From the NCBI RefSeq assembly GCF_002245495.1, contig NZ_NQJF01000002.1:1-64000 (forward strand): a stretch of 64,000 nucleotides of DNA. Direction: 5' to 3'. Within the stretch, counting starts at the first letter, position 1. Every line of letters begins with the position of its first letter. Source of the DNA: Oceanimonas baumannii (GTDB lineage Bacteria > Pseudomonadota > Gammaproteobacteria > Enterobacterales > Aeromonadaceae). The notes below the pieces were generated by a model. The model was given only the letters and a program-made list of their open reading frames with translations. It did not search any database and was not told the DNA's origin. Below, in pieces: positions 7,736-16,753 of the stretch. The position numbers and the translations under genes are program-made.

Positions 7736-8871
7736 GTCCGCTCCTTGAGTTGTCTGGCAATGGCATCGGGCCCGGCGGTAAAGGCAAAAAAGTCGTAGGG
7801 GCCGGGCTTGTCGGCAGCCATTAAGTATAAAAAGTGCATGGTATACCAGGCGCGGCGCAGTTTTTTATAGCGCGCAGGATGATACAGAGTAAAAAAGCGG
7901 GGCGAGAGCATGCGTGGCCCGGCATCGGACGCGCTGTGTTCGCCGCAGGATGTAACCGGGTTAAGCAAAGGGAAACAGGCGCCGTCGGTGGGGGCGGTGT
8001 AGTCCAGCCACAGCAGCTGTGGAGTATGGGCCAGGCTGCGGATGGCCGCTCTGAACCGGGTGGCTTGCGGATGAAAGCTGATCAGCGGAATGCAATGCCC
8101 CAGTGTGATCAGTACTACGCGCTGGTTGTGCAGTTTGCTTTTGTCTGCCACCTGCTCCAGGGCCTGAGCCAGGGCAGGCACCACCATCATGGTGCCCACA
8201 CTATGGGCAATAATCACAACTTCATTGTTATTATCGTCGTTAATGGCACTGGCAATTTGCCCGGCAAAGTGGCTGATGCGGGGTTCCAGCTCCGGTATTT
8301 TGCCGTTGGCCCAGCGTGCCGAAAAGGCGTAAATGCGCAGCAGCCAGAATACTGCCAGCTTGTTGCCAGCCAGCTTGCTGCCATGCATCAGCGCGGCAAA
8401 CAGCACCAGCCCGGCCGGCCATTGTGCGGCCTGCCATGGCAGCTGTGCCGCCAGGGTGGTGGATAACCACAGCGACAGCATCAGACTCAGCAGCATGAAT
8501 AACGCAGGATAAAGCCCGGCCATCAGCTGTTTGGGAGCCGCAGTAATATAACGGAGCGCGTTGGGGGTAAGCACATAGCAGCGCATAAAACACAGCACGT
8601 CACTGAGAATATGGCCCCAGCCTTTGGTCCAGTGCTGGCGCACAATATCGTCCCAGCTTAAAAAGCAATAGTGGCTTTGGGTGCCGCTGGCGTTCAGCTG
8701 CCAGTGGTGGCTGTGCTCGCCCTGTCGTTTACGGGCAGACACCTTGATATGCAAATTATTGACCGAACTTTGCTGCTCAGCCTGTTCGCGGTAAAGCCGG
8801 TGGTAATGTGCGGCCCCGCGGGGGTCGAAGCCGTGAAGGTAAAACACCTGACGTTGTTTTATTGGGTTCAA
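7732..8871 (-). CDS. Alpha/beta-hydrolase-like membrane protein
   Basis: 379 residues. The N terminus has a hydrolase-type YLHGFDPRG oxyanion-loop motif, and the central IIAHSVGTMMV looks like a nucleophile elbow (A-H-S-V-G instead of the classic G-x-S-x-G). Between them lie two or three hydrophobic segments (about residues 115-170: LYPALFMLLSLMLSLWL and AGLVLFAALMHG), so the enzyme would be embedded in or tethered to the inner membrane. The C-terminal histidine-containing phrases are less clear. Its stop overlaps the P450 start as ATGA. Esterase or lipase-like activity on a lipid is plausible but not shown. Confidence 0.7.
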   Translation of the reverse strand: MNPIKQRQVFYLHGFDPRGAAHYHRLYREQAEQQSSVNNLHIKVSARKRQGEHSHHWQLNASGTQSHYCFLSWDDIVRQHWTKGWGHILSDVLCFMRCYVLTPNALRYITAAPKQLMAGLYPALFMLLSLMLSLWLSTTLAAQLPWQAAQWPAGLVLFAALMHGSKLAGNKLAVFWLLRIYAFSARWANGKIPELEPRISHFAGQIASAINDDNNNEVVIIAHSVGTMMVVPALAQALEQVADKSKLHNQRVVLITLGHCIPLISFHPQATRFRAAIRSLAHTPQLLWLDYTAPTDGACFPLLNPVTSCGEHSASDAGPRMLSPRFFTLYHPARYKKLRRAWYTMHFLYLMAADKPGPYDFFAFTAGPDAIARQLKERT

Positions 8872-9116
8872 TCCATATTCCTGAGCCGGGTTGTGCGGGT
8901 CACAGACTACTCAAAAACGGGGGCTGAGTCATTCTTATCAGCCACGGCTTCCCTGTTATCAGGCAGTTTTTATGCTATGGGCCATGTGGTAGTATCTGCC
9001 CGCCTGTTTAAGCGGGAGCATGCTGATGCTTAAAGTTACTAACTGGTTGTTGTTACAAATAATTTACGCTATTGGCTTTCCCGCAACAGCAAAAAACGGT
9101 GTGTTTGAAAAGTAAC
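8872..9116. other. Divergent promoter region between hydrolase and wzm
   Basis: Non-coding spacer between the minus-strand hydrolase/P450 unit and the plus-strand wzm/T2SS unit. It contains the AT-rich stretch TTGTTACAAATAATTTACGC near 9050-9070 that may carry the wzm promoter, but no unambiguous -35/-10 pair stands out. The JUMPstart element begins immediately after. Confidence 0.45.
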
Positions 9117-9154
9117 CAGCACTCTGGGGGCTGCAACCCAGGGGCGGTAGCGTG
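9117..9154 (+). promoter_or_regulatory. JUMPstart/ops element upstream of wzm-T2SS operon
   Basis: Begins CAGCACTCTGGGGGCTGC and ends with the ops core GGCGGTAGCGTG (9143-9154), a near-complete match to the 39-bp JUMPstart consensus. A CTGGG/CCCAG hairpin is formed at 9124-9141. RfaH bound here would let RNA polymerase read through the long wzm-gspE-gspD-sulfotransferase transcript. Confidence 0.9.
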
Positions 9155-9199
9155 CCCGACGTATTTCGGGTAACAGAGTCGCGTTGGGAGCGCAGTAAC

Positions 9200-9991
9200 A
9201 TGGGGTTTGACGGGGTTAAGCAAAAAGCGTCTGTGCTGCATTCGCTGGTGGTTCGGGAGCTGCATTCCCGTTTTAAGGGCACCACCCTGGGCTTTTTGTG
9301 GACCATTCTTAACCCGTTAATGATGCTGGCCATTTACTCCACTGTTTTCGTGCTGGTGTTTAAGGCCAAATGGCTGTTGCCCGACGGCGGCACCGCCAAC
9401 TATGGTCTTATGCTGTTTGTGGGCATTTTGTGTCACATTTGCCTGACAGATGTTATTTCTTCTGCCGGGGTGATTATCCGCTCCAACACCAACCTGGTTA
9501 AAAAGGTCATTTTTCCGGTAGAACTGCTGCCGTTGTCCTGCGTGCTGGTGGCATGCGTGAATCTGTTGATTGGCCTGGCGCTGGTGTGTGTGTATGCATT
9601 GTTTACCGGCGCTGAACTGAGCCTGCTGAGCATTGGTTATATGCTGCTGGCGGTGTTTATTTATTTTTTTACGCTGGCGGCGTTTGCATTTTTGCTGGCA
9701 ACCCTTGGCGTATTTTTGAAAGATGTGGCACAAATCACCCCGGTGCTGGGCATGGTTCTGTTGTTTACCAGCACGGTGTTTTTCTCCGTTGAAACAGCCC
9801 CCGACGGGCTGGCCACCTTTTTATATCTCAACCCCATCAGCAGTGTGGCCGATACCATCAGGGCAGGTTTTACCGGCCAGAGTGTAATGGTGGAGCACCT
9901 GGCTGTGCAGTTTGGGTGCTCGTTGCTGGCGCTGGTGCTTTTCTACGTTTTCTTTAAAAAGATGAAAGCGGTTTTTGCAGACTTGCTGTAA
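9200..9991 (+). CDS. wzm: Polysaccharide/O-antigen ABC transporter permease (Wzm)
   Basis: ABC-2 permease that, with a Wzt ATPase, exports an undecaprenyl-linked O-polysaccharide across the inner membrane. The N terminus has LVVRELHSRFKGTTLGFLW, typical of Wzm, followed by six hydrophobic segments and the late motif LNPISSVADTIR. I start it at MGFDGVKQK (9200), preceded by GGGAGCG. An upstream in-frame ATG at 9152 falls within the ops element and is unlikely. The gene lies 45 bp after ops and only 23 bp before gspE. Its ATPase partner is probably the wzt at 23024, 13 kb downstream, with the whole T2SS and S-layer gene in between. Confidence 0.9.
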   Translation: MGFDGVKQKASVLHSLVVRELHSRFKGTTLGFLWTILNPLMMLAIYSTVFVLVFKAKWLLPDGGTANYGLMLFVGILCHICLTDVISSAGVIIRSNTNLVKKVIFPVELLPLSCVLVACVNLLIGLALVCVYALFTGAELSLLSIGYMLLAVFIYFFTLAAFAFLLATLGVFLKDVAQITPVLGMVLLFTSTVFFSVETAPDGLATFLYLNPISSVADTIRAGFTGQSVMVEHLAVQFGCSLLALVLFYVFFKKMKAVFADLL

Positions 9992-10014
9992 TGCTGCCTG
10001 AAGGTGAACTTTGA

Positions 10015-11691
10015 ATGACTTTGTTTCTTGGTGAAATTTTGTGTGAGCAGGGCCTGCTTACGCAAAGTGATGTAGACAATGTGTTAAGCATTCAGCAGCA
10101 GGCAACGTCTGTGAAGCGGCCTTATTTCGGAGAGGTCTGTGTTTCTCAGGGATATTGTACCGAGGCAGACATTCTTCAGGCGCTGTCGGTGCAGCTTGAG
10201 CTGCCGTTGTTGCAGCCGTTTCTGGATGAACATTGTGGTGGTGAGGCCCCCGCCGATGAATTGCTGACGCGTTTTTTCAGTGAGGAGTGGTGGAGTCAGC
10301 AGCAGGCATTTCCGGTGTTTGTTAATGAGCAGCAGAACATGCTTTATATCGCTCAGCTGGATATCTGGGATGAGTTTGTGGCCAGCTCTGTTGAGCAACA
10401 TTATGGCTTGCAGACGCACCCTCTGCTTTGCTCCAACTATGAGCTGCGCCAGTTGTTCTCCGGTGTTGAGGAGAATGCCGCCATGCATGGCGGCAGCATT
10501 CTGGAACAGGAGAGCTCTACCGCTCCGGTGGTTAAATTTGTCAATGAATGTATTCAGCGGGCCATTAAAGAGAAAGCCTCTGATATTCACTTTGAAATAA
10601 ACCGCAATAAATTCAGCGTTCGTTACCGGGTAGACGGTGTGCTGAGAACGGTGGATCAGCCCAGTGTGTCACAGCATGCTGCGGTGTTGTCACGTATCAA
10701 GCTGATGGCCGGGCTGGATATTTCTGAAAAGCGACTGCCTCAGGATGGCCGTATCCGGGTGCGGTTGTCGGGTATGCAGGTGGATATCCGGGTGGCCACC
10801 ACTCCTACTGTGTATGGCGAGAATGCGGTACTGCGTTTGCTGAGCAACGAGCAGCAAGACACCTCTGCCTCGGTGAAGAAACTGGATATGTTTCCGGATC
10901 ACCTGGCCGCCATCGACAAAATTATTTCGCTTAAAAACGGTATTTTTCTGATCACCGGCCCTACGGGCAGCGGTAAGACCACCTCGCTTTACACCATTCT
11001 GCACAGCCTTAACGACGATAATAATAAAATTATTACCGTTGAAGATCCGGTGGAATATCAGATGAAGGGGCTGACGCAAATTCAGGTGAACAGTGATATC
11101 GGGCTGGATTTTGCCACCGTGTTGCGTTCGGCGTTGCGACAGGATCCCGATATTATGCTGATTGGTGAAATGCGGGATAAAGAAACGGCTCAGATTGCCA
11201 TTCAGTCTGCGCTTACCGGTCACTTTGTGCTGTCGACTTTGCACACCAACGATGCGCCCAGCAGTTTTGTTCGTCTTAAAGATATCGGCATTCCCGATTA
11301 CCTGATTAAGTCTACCTTGGTGGGCGTCATGGCGCAGCGCCTGGTCAGAAAGCTGTGTCCGGTCTGCAGTTCGCACGATCATGCCCAGGCATCGCGGGCA
11401 GCAGAGCTTGGCTGGCAGGATGTGAGCAAGCGCTGGCCGCACATTGCTCCGGTTAGTCCCGAGTGGAAGGTGCCGGTGGGCTGTGATCATTGTAACGGCA
11501 CCGGTTATAAGGGGCGGCTGGCCATTTTTGAGCTGATGGAGTGGTCTGCCGAATATGATGTAAATATTGATATTCAGGCCCTGCAAGACATCGCTGACAT
11601 CCAGAACATGCGTAATCTGCGTCAGGATGCCTTGCTGAGAGCTGCGTTCGGTGAAACCTCGATAGATGAAGTATTGCGGGTGGTCGGATGA
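10015..11691 (+). CDS. gspE: Type II secretion ATPase GspE
   Basis: Hexameric cytoplasmic ATPase that drives pseudopilus assembly. The 558-residue product has an N-terminal T2SSE_N-type region (residues 1-150), Walker A GPTGSGKTTS at about 315-323, the aspartate box in TVEDPVEY, Walker B DPDIMLIGEMRD at about 377-388 and the histidine box STLHTNDA at about 407-414. A C-terminal zinc module CPVC (448-451) and CDHC (490-493) is typical of GspE rather than PilT. The stop overlaps gspF (ATGA). It is the first of eleven contiguous T2SS genes in this operon. Confidence 0.93.
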   Translation: MTLFLGEILCEQGLLTQSDVDNVLSIQQQATSVKRPYFGEVCVSQGYCTEADILQALSVQLELPLLQPFLDEHCGGEAPADELLTRFFSEEWWSQQQAFPVFVNEQQNMLYIAQLDIWDEFVASSVEQHYGLQTHPLLCSNYELRQLFSGVEENAAMHGGSILEQESSTAPVVKFVNECIQRAIKEKASDIHFEINRNKFSVRYRVDGVLRTVDQPSVSQHAAVLSRIKLMAGLDISEKRLPQDGRIRVRLSGMQVDIRVATTPTVYGENAVLRLLSNEQQDTSASVKKLDMFPDHLAAIDKIISLKNGIFLITGPTGSGKTTSLYTILHSLNDDNNKIITVEDPVEYQMKGLTQIQVNSDIGLDFATVLRSALRQDPDIMLIGEMRDKETAQIAIQSALTGHFVLSTLHTNDAPSSFVRLKDIGIPDYLIKSTLVGVMAQRLVRKLCPVCSSHDHAQASRAAELGWQDVSKRWPHIAPVSPEWKVPVGCDHCNGTGYKGRLAIFELMEWSAEYDVNIDIQALQDIADIQNMRNLRQDALLRAAFGETSIDEVLRVVG

Positions 11692-12869
11692 AGCAGTTCA
11701 GGTATATTGCCAGAAAAAAAGATGGCAGCCTGGTTGATGGCTGGATGAACGAGGCCTCGGAGGAAGAGGCCCGCAAAAACCTGAGTCGCCGGCAGCTGAA
11801 TATTGTGTTGCTGAAGCAGGAAGATCGCTCGGTAACTTATAAAATCAGCCGGGAGTCGTTAATGACGACCTTGCGGGAACTGGCAACGCTGCGCTCCAGT
11901 GGCATGGCCATTGATGCCTGTTTGTTCCTGCTTACTGATACCTCGGATGACAAAAACGTTTATAGGGTGTTTAAGCGTCTTTATGATGATGTGTCTTCCG
12001 GCATGAGTTTCTCGGATGCGGTGGCGGCCCAGCCCGATGCGTTTCCGTTTTATGTGAGCTCCATGCTGCGCCTGGGCGAGGCCAACGGCAATATGTCGGA
12101 AGCGCTGCTGAGTGTGGCTGAGCGGATTGAGCGCGAAGAAAACCTGGTGTCTGAAGTAAAGTCTGCGCTTACTTACCCCGCTTTTCTTATCTTTATTTGT
12201 GTCGCTGTGGTGTTTTTTCTGTTCTCGTACGTTATTCCTAACTTCGAAAGCATGGTGTCGGACGACTCGCAGCAGGGTGCTCTGGTCCGCTTGCTGGGCT
12301 GGGCCCGGTTCTTTAATGAAAATGCCACCTTTATCTATGGGTTGCTGATTGTTGCAGTGGGGGTGTTGTTTCACCTTTACCGGCAAGGTGTACTGCAGAG
12401 CCAGCTGATGTCACTGATGGCCCGGCTGCCGTTTCTGAAAGATCTGGTGTCGTCCTGGCACATTGTTAACTTTTCCAGCAGCATGCAGAAGTTGCTGGAG
12501 TCGAAGGTGGAAATTACTGAAGCGGTTGAAATCACGCTGAGCAATGTCTCCGACAGTAATATGTCGAGAAAGCTTAACCGGGTGGTGGGCATGATCAAGG
12601 AAGGCCACACTCTGGGCGGAGCGCTGGAGCAGCAAAACATTTTTCCGCCCATGGTCATCCGGCTGGTAAAATCGGGGGAGGCAGGAGCGTCCTTGCCCAA
12701 GAGTTTCAAAGAGATTAACAACCTTTATGAGCGCCGCTTAACCAGAGGGATTAAGCGGGCGCTCTCTATTTTAGAGCCGGCCATTATTATGATTATGGGG
12801 CTGCTGGTGGGCTCCATCATGGTTGTGCTTATTTCCGGCATTATTTCTGTTAACGATATTGGATGGTAA
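11688..12869 (+). CDS. gspF: Type II secretion inner-membrane platform protein GspF
   Basis: Polytopic platform protein that couples the GspE ATPase to pseudopilin insertion. 393 residues with the characteristic duplicated cytoplasmic T2SSF domain (about 55-180 and 255-380), each followed by hydrophobic segments (TYPAFLIFICVAVVFFLF, ATFIYGLLIVAVGVLF and the C-terminal IIMIMGLLVGSIMVVLI). It starts with MKQFRYIARKKDG, as usual for the family. Translationally coupled to gspE by ATGA and overlaps the longest possible gspG reading. Confidence 0.92.
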   Translation: MKQFRYIARKKDGSLVDGWMNEASEEEARKNLSRRQLNIVLLKQEDRSVTYKISRESLMTTLRELATLRSSGMAIDACLFLLTDTSDDKNVYRVFKRLYDDVSSGMSFSDAVAAQPDAFPFYVSSMLRLGEANGNMSEALLSVAERIEREENLVSEVKSALTYPAFLIFICVAVVFFLFSYVIPNFESMVSDDSQQGALVRLLGWARFFNENATFIYGLLIVAVGVLFHLYRQGVLQSQLMSLMARLPFLKDLVSSWHIVNFSSSMQKLLESKVEITEAVEITLSNVSDSNMSRKLNRVVGMIKEGHTLGGALEQQNIFPPMVIRLVKSGEAGASLPKSFKEINNLYERRLTRGIKRALSILEPAIIMIMGLLVGSIMVVLISGIISVNDIGW

Positions 12870-12892
12870 ACCTGATGAAAGTGGCAACGCAG

Positions 12893-13300
12893 ATGAAGAA
12901 AAAAAATAAAGGCTTTACGTTGATCGAGCTGCTGGTGGTACTGGTACTTATTTCTTTGCTGGCTGGTCTGGTGGGGCCCAGCCTGTTTAATAAGGTAGGC
13001 TCTTCAAAAACCAAGGTAGCGGAAGCGCAGATCGAGTTGCTGACCTCAGCCATTAATACTTACCGCCTGGATAATGGTGATTTTCCCACTACTCAGCAAG
13101 GGCTGCAGGCACTGATGACTGAGCCGCAGGATGCACTGTCCTGGGATGGTCCCTACCTGAGTAAAGAGGTTCCTCTCGATCCCTGGAACAAGCCTTATAT
13201 GTATGAACTGAAAGACAATGGTCAGTTTGCACTTTATACCCTTGGCAAAGATGGCAAAAAGGGTGGTGAAGATGAAAATCAGGACGTTGGCAAGTTCTGA
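12893..13300 (+). CDS. gspG: Major pseudopilin GspG
   Basis: Major pseudopilin. A short basic leader (MKKKNKG) precedes the prepilin-peptidase site G/FTLIELLV and a hydrophobic helix. The C-terminal domain has the family hallmarks NTYRLDNGDFPTTQQGL, DPWNKPYMY and LGKDGKKGGEDENQDV, the last matching the calcium-binding loop. I prefer the ATG at 12893 because it gives a leader of usual length; in-frame ATGs at 12863 and 12875 would add up to ten residues. The prepilin peptidase GspO is not in the window, so a housekeeping one must process it. Confidence 0.92.
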   Translation: MKKKNKGFTLIELLVVLVLISLLAGLVGPSLFNKVGSSKTKVAEAQIELLTSAINTYRLDNGDFPTTQQGLQALMTEPQDALSWDGPYLSKEVPLDPWNKPYMYELKDNGQFALYTLGKDGKKGGEDENQDVGKF

Positions 13301-13306
13301 TCACTG

Positions 13307-13696
13307 ATGAGCAGGCAGAAAGGTTTTACCTTAATCGAGCTGCTGGTGGTGATGGCCTTGCTGGCCATTATGGCTGCGGTGGTGGTGCCCGGTTTGTGGG
13401 GGCAATATACCCGGTTTAAGGAACAACAGCAGGTTGAACGTTTCTGGCAGGAGCTTTCTGCTTACATTCGTACTGAGCGCAGGCAGGGCCATAATGTGAC
13501 GCTGCATCAGCACAGTGCCGAGCTTGAACAGGCAGCGGTAATGCATGAGCTGGCGGCGACCATAAAGGTGCCCGTGATGTTCCGCAGCGACGGTATGGTC
13601 TCGGGCGGTGAAATAAACGTGATCACGGCAGCCGGCCGGCATTGGGTGATTTTTGTATTGATGCCCGACGGAGAGGTGTTGATTGAAAAACGCTAG
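13307..13696 (+). CDS. gspH: Minor pseudopilin GspH-like
   Basis: 129 residues beginning MSRQKG/FTLIELLVVMALLAIM, a classic prepilin leader and N-terminal helix with Glu5. The globular part is small and ends with WVIFVLMPDGEVLIEKR, as expected for GspH. Position directly after gspG and before gspI fits the standard T2SS gene order and supports the name more than sequence alone. Confidence 0.82.
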   Translation: MSRQKGFTLIELLVVMALLAIMAAVVVPGLWGQYTRFKEQQQVERFWQELSAYIRTERRQGHNVTLHQHSAELEQAAVMHELAATIKVPVMFRSDGMVSGGEINVITAAGRHWVIFVLMPDGEVLIEKR

Positions 13697-14087
13697 GCAC
13701 AGCTCCGGTTTCACCCTCATTGAAGTACTGGTGGCCATTACCATTATGGTAACCGTTATTTCAGTGGCGTTTCCGATGTTTAATCAGGCTCAGCTGCAGC
13801 ACGTCAAGGCCGATGCAGTAAGAGAAAAAGCCATGTTCGAGGAAAACATGCGCAACCAGATTTCGTTAATTAACCCGGGCGAGCAAAAGCAGGGAGCCGG
13901 GGACCTGGGCGAAGATCTGCAGTTTGAATGGAAAGCTGAACCGGTGAGTGCCGCCATGTTGATCAGGGGGGAACTGACCAGTGATTCTGAACAGTTTCTT
14001 CAGCTTTATAAAATAGCTGTTGCTTACCGCAGTGGTAACAACAGTGGCGCCTTTGAATTTGAGCAGCTTGGCTGGTATGACAAGTAA
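13683..14087 (+). CDS. gspI: Minor pseudopilin GspI-like
   Basis: 134 residues from a TTG start that overlaps the gspH end by 14 bp. Leader MKNARHSSG/FTLIEVLVAITIMVTVISV shows the prepilin cleavage site with Glu5. The remainder is poorly conserved, as usual for minor pseudopilins; the name rests on gene order (H-I-J-K). GspI is expected to nucleate the pseudopilus tip with GspJ and GspK. Confidence 0.8.
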   Translation: MKNARHSSGFTLIEVLVAITIMVTVISVAFPMFNQAQLQHVKADAVREKAMFEENMRNQISLINPGEQKQGAGDLGEDLQFEWKAEPVSAAMLIRGELTSDSEQFLQLYKIAVAYRSGNNSGAFEFEQLGWYDK

Positions 14088-14769
14088 ACAGAGCGGTTTT
14101 ACCCTGATCGAGCTGCTGGTCGCCCTGGCTGTTTTCTCTATGGCGGTGTCGCTGATTATGATGGGGTTTGAGCAGGGGCGGCTTAACTGGAGCAAGAGTA
14201 TTGATAAAACCAGTGAGATAAGGAAAGTTTATAACCGCTATCAGTGGATTCAAAATACATTTTCTCAGGCTAATACCGCCAATTTCTCGACAGGTATTTC
14301 CGAAGCCACGCCTTACTTTGAAGGTGACCAGTATCTTCTTTCCTTTATTTCTAATGCGCCGGCCATCAGCGGGCCAGGCACTTATGCCAGAGTGGAGTTT
14401 GAGTTCAAAAGTGAAGTGAGCCGCTATGCGCTGGTTTATCGTGAGAGTGTAAACCAGGATCCTTACTTTGGTTATTATAGTAACGTTGAGCCTCAAGAAC
14501 TGGTGCTGTTCGATAATATAAAAAGCTATAACATTGACTATCTGGCTCCGCCTAACTTTGAGGATGCGCTGGCCCGCTTCAGAGATGTTTCCGATATTCG
14601 TTACGAGCCAACCTGGGTTAAAGAATATCAGGCCAACGAAGAAGGGTTGCTGCCGTTGAGTGTTCATCTTGAGCTGCATTTCACTAACGGAGAAGTAAAA
14701 GACTGGTTTTTTCCTATCCCGGTTTATAGCGTCAGTGCCGACATCAGTGCCGATACGGTGGTGATGTGA
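14077..14769 (+). CDS. gspJ: Minor pseudopilin GspJ-like
   Basis: 230 residues starting MTSKQSG/FTLIELLVALAVFSMAVS, with prepilin cleavage site and Glu5. I chose the ATG at 14077, which overlaps the gspI stop, because the longer reading would place 25 residues before the cleavage site. The size (about 230) is in the GspJ range. It ends overlapping the GTG start of gspK. Confidence 0.82.
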   Translation: MTSKQSGFTLIELLVALAVFSMAVSLIMMGFEQGRLNWSKSIDKTSEIRKVYNRYQWIQNTFSQANTANFSTGISEATPYFEGDQYLLSFISNAPAISGPGTYARVEFEFKSEVSRYALVYRESVNQDPYFGYYSNVEPQELVLFDNIKSYNIDYLAPPNFEDALARFRDVSDIRYEPTWVKEYQANEEGLLPLSVHLELHFTNGEVKDWFFPIPVYSVSADISADTVVM

Positions 14770-15644
14770 ACAGGCAAAAAGGCGTGGTGCTGCCACTGGC
14801 ACTGATCGTGATCACTATCATGGTGACCATGGCGAGTATTTTGCTGGTGCGCTCCAGTGCCGAAATTGACGAGGCTGCATTGGTGCAGGAGCAGTGGCAG
14901 GCAAGGCTGAAAATTAATGACGCCGAACAGGAGCTGCTACTGTCCATGTTTGTGGGGGAGCAGTTACCGGGTGGCTATAACGTGGGTGACTTGTTTGTGC
15001 CGACGGATGGCAAGTTTATCAAGCTGAAAAATGGTGTGGAAGTCGCCGTTCAGGATCTGGCTGGCTTACTCAGCCTGCATTATCTGCGCAAGGCTGAACT
15101 GACCAGGCTGTTTACAGCTTATACCGACGAGCAGCATGCCGCCCAAATTGTAAATAATATTATTCGCTGGCAGCAGGAAGACTCGGATGATGAGCAGCGG
15201 CTTGAGCGCAATGCACCGTTCAGAAGTCTGGATGAGTTAATGCTGATCCCCGGAATTACGCCGGAGATGTTTAATGATAATCACGAACGTCCCGGACTGC
15301 GTTCTTTGCTGGCGCTGTCAGGCTCAAGCTTTGTTAACTTTGCGACCGTCCCCGATTTTTTGCTGGTCCATGCTTTTGGGCTGACCGAGTCGGATTTGTC
15401 GCGGATGAATACTCTGAAGGATCGTAGCCGGTGGGATGATATCTCCACCATGATTTTTGATCTGGGTATTGCGGTGGATCAATCACTTATCCCCAGCTCT
15501 CGTTATCGGGTTTTGTATAAATATAAAGGCTTCACTGCCCGTGCCGAATATCAGGTGAGAACGACGATCCCGCTGCCACCGAGAAAGCGGCTTTGGTATT
15601 TTCCGGATCATGAACGGCATTTTTTAATGAGCACGGCACAGTAG
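14766..15644 (+). CDS. gspK: Minor pseudopilin GspK-like
   Basis: 292 residues from a GTG start overlapping the gspJ stop. The leader MNRQKG/VVLPLALIVITIMVTM lacks the Glu5 found in the other pseudopilins, as is usual for GspK, the tip subunit. A large helical domain follows with a helix-hairpin-helix-like RSLDELMLIPGITPEMF, which is a GspK hallmark. Confidence 0.85.
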   Translation: MNRQKGVVLPLALIVITIMVTMASILLVRSSAEIDEAALVQEQWQARLKINDAEQELLLSMFVGEQLPGGYNVGDLFVPTDGKFIKLKNGVEVAVQDLAGLLSLHYLRKAELTRLFTAYTDEQHAAQIVNNIIRWQQEDSDDEQRLERNAPFRSLDELMLIPGITPEMFNDNHERPGLRSLLALSGSSFVNFATVPDFLLVHAFGLTESDLSRMNTLKDRSRWDDISTMIFDLGIAVDQSLIPSSRYRVLYKYKGFTARAEYQVRTTIPLPPRKRLWYFPDHERHFLMSTAQ

Positions 15645-15658
15645 GCCGAGAGGTATTT

Positions 15659-16753
15659 GTGTTAAATAAAATTCAAAAAGAGCACTTGCTTTGGCCATTA
15701 TCCTGTTCTGACCAAAAGACAGCGCTTGCTGTGAAGGTCGGACGCTTTGATCGTGTCATTGGCCTTGTGCCGCAGTCTGTATGTTTGTTTAAGCAGTTTC
15801 AATATGAAACTGACATTATTGCTAAAAGCGATATTGCAAGCTGCGTTGAAAATGAGCTTAAAACATTAGTGGAGTGGCCAGATTACGATTTTTATTTTCT
15901 GGTTAATGAAATAAACCATCATTGGCAGGTGTCGGTATGGATTTGGCAGAAAAAGCAGGTGGAATTCACCGCTGAGATAACACATGTTATTCCTGCCATG
16001 GCGTATTATCTGGGCATGATGAATATATCTGGCCGGAAAAGTGTGCTGTTTTATAAAGAAGGCAATGCTATCTGGACCTGTTCAGTGTCTGCTCATGATG
16101 CCATAGAGCGGGTTGGCTCACTGAGAATGGCACACCAGCGTCACCTGGTTCTTTCCTGCCAGCGTGATCAGGTAGTGTGTTTTACCAATGACCCGGAACA
16201 TATTGGTCTGGAGCTTGAGTGGAGCGCATTAAAAGAGAAGACCAGCTGGCGGGTGCTGCAGGCGGGCAAGCGTGCTGACAAACTCGACCTTAGCAATCCA
16301 TTGCCTTTATATCGTGTGCTCGGGGTGCTCTCTGTGCTGTGGCTTGTTTACATGGCGATGGATTACACCTGGCTTAACAGCAAGCACAGTGCCATTAAGG
16401 ACGAGGTAAATGTGCTGCAGGCAGATGTACAGGATGTGTTGGATGCCCGCCGTCATTTCCAGGATGTTTCTGAAAATATGGAAAAGATTAATGGTGCGCT
16501 GGACAAGCAACAACAGCTGGTCGGTTATCTGGATGAACTGCTGTCTGCGCTGTCACCCGAGGTGGTCATCGAGCGCATTTCTTATAAAGAGAATGTCGTG
16601 ACGCTGAGAGGTGCTGCCACCGATAGCAACCAGTTTCTTGAGAGCCTGACTTCCATGAACTCGGTGGAGACCGCCCGGTTGTTGGGCGAAATCACCTTTA
16701 ACAGCGATGGCATGCAGGTGTTTCGTGCTGAAGTGAGGCTGAAAAATTCATGA
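15659..16753 (+). CDS. gspL: Type II secretion protein GspL-like
   Basis: 364 residues from a GTG start. A cytoplasmic domain of about 215 residues, shorter than usual for GspL, is followed by one transmembrane helix at about 216-236 (LYRVLGVLSVLWLVYMAMD). After it comes a coiled-coil and a small ferredoxin-like C-terminal domain (VVIERISYKENVVTLRGAA), the arrangement of GspL and of the related PilN/MshI proteins. GspL links GspE to the inner-membrane platform. The name is supported by its position between gspK and gspM. Confidence 0.75.
   Translation: MLNKIQKEHLLWPLSCSDQKTALAVKVGRFDRVIGLVPQSVCLFKQFQYETDIIAKSDIASCVENELKTLVEWPDYDFYFLVNEINHHWQVSVWIWQKKQVEFTAEITHVIPAMAYYLGMMNISGRKSVLFYKEGNAIWTCSVSAHDAIERVGSLRMAHQRHLVLSCQRDQVVCFTNDPEHIGLELEWSALKEKTSWRVLQAGKRADKLDLSNPLPLYRVLGVLSVLWLVYMAMDYTWLNSKHSAIKDEVNVLQADVQDVLDARRHFQDVSENMEKINGALDKQQQLVGYLDELLSALSPEVVIERISYKENVVTLRGAATDSNQFLESLTSMNSVETARLLGEITFNSDGMQVFRAEVRLKNS

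Noticed and set aside
10690-11586. A 298-codon frame opposite gspE
   Set aside because: Antisense shadow; gspE has all ATPase motifs.
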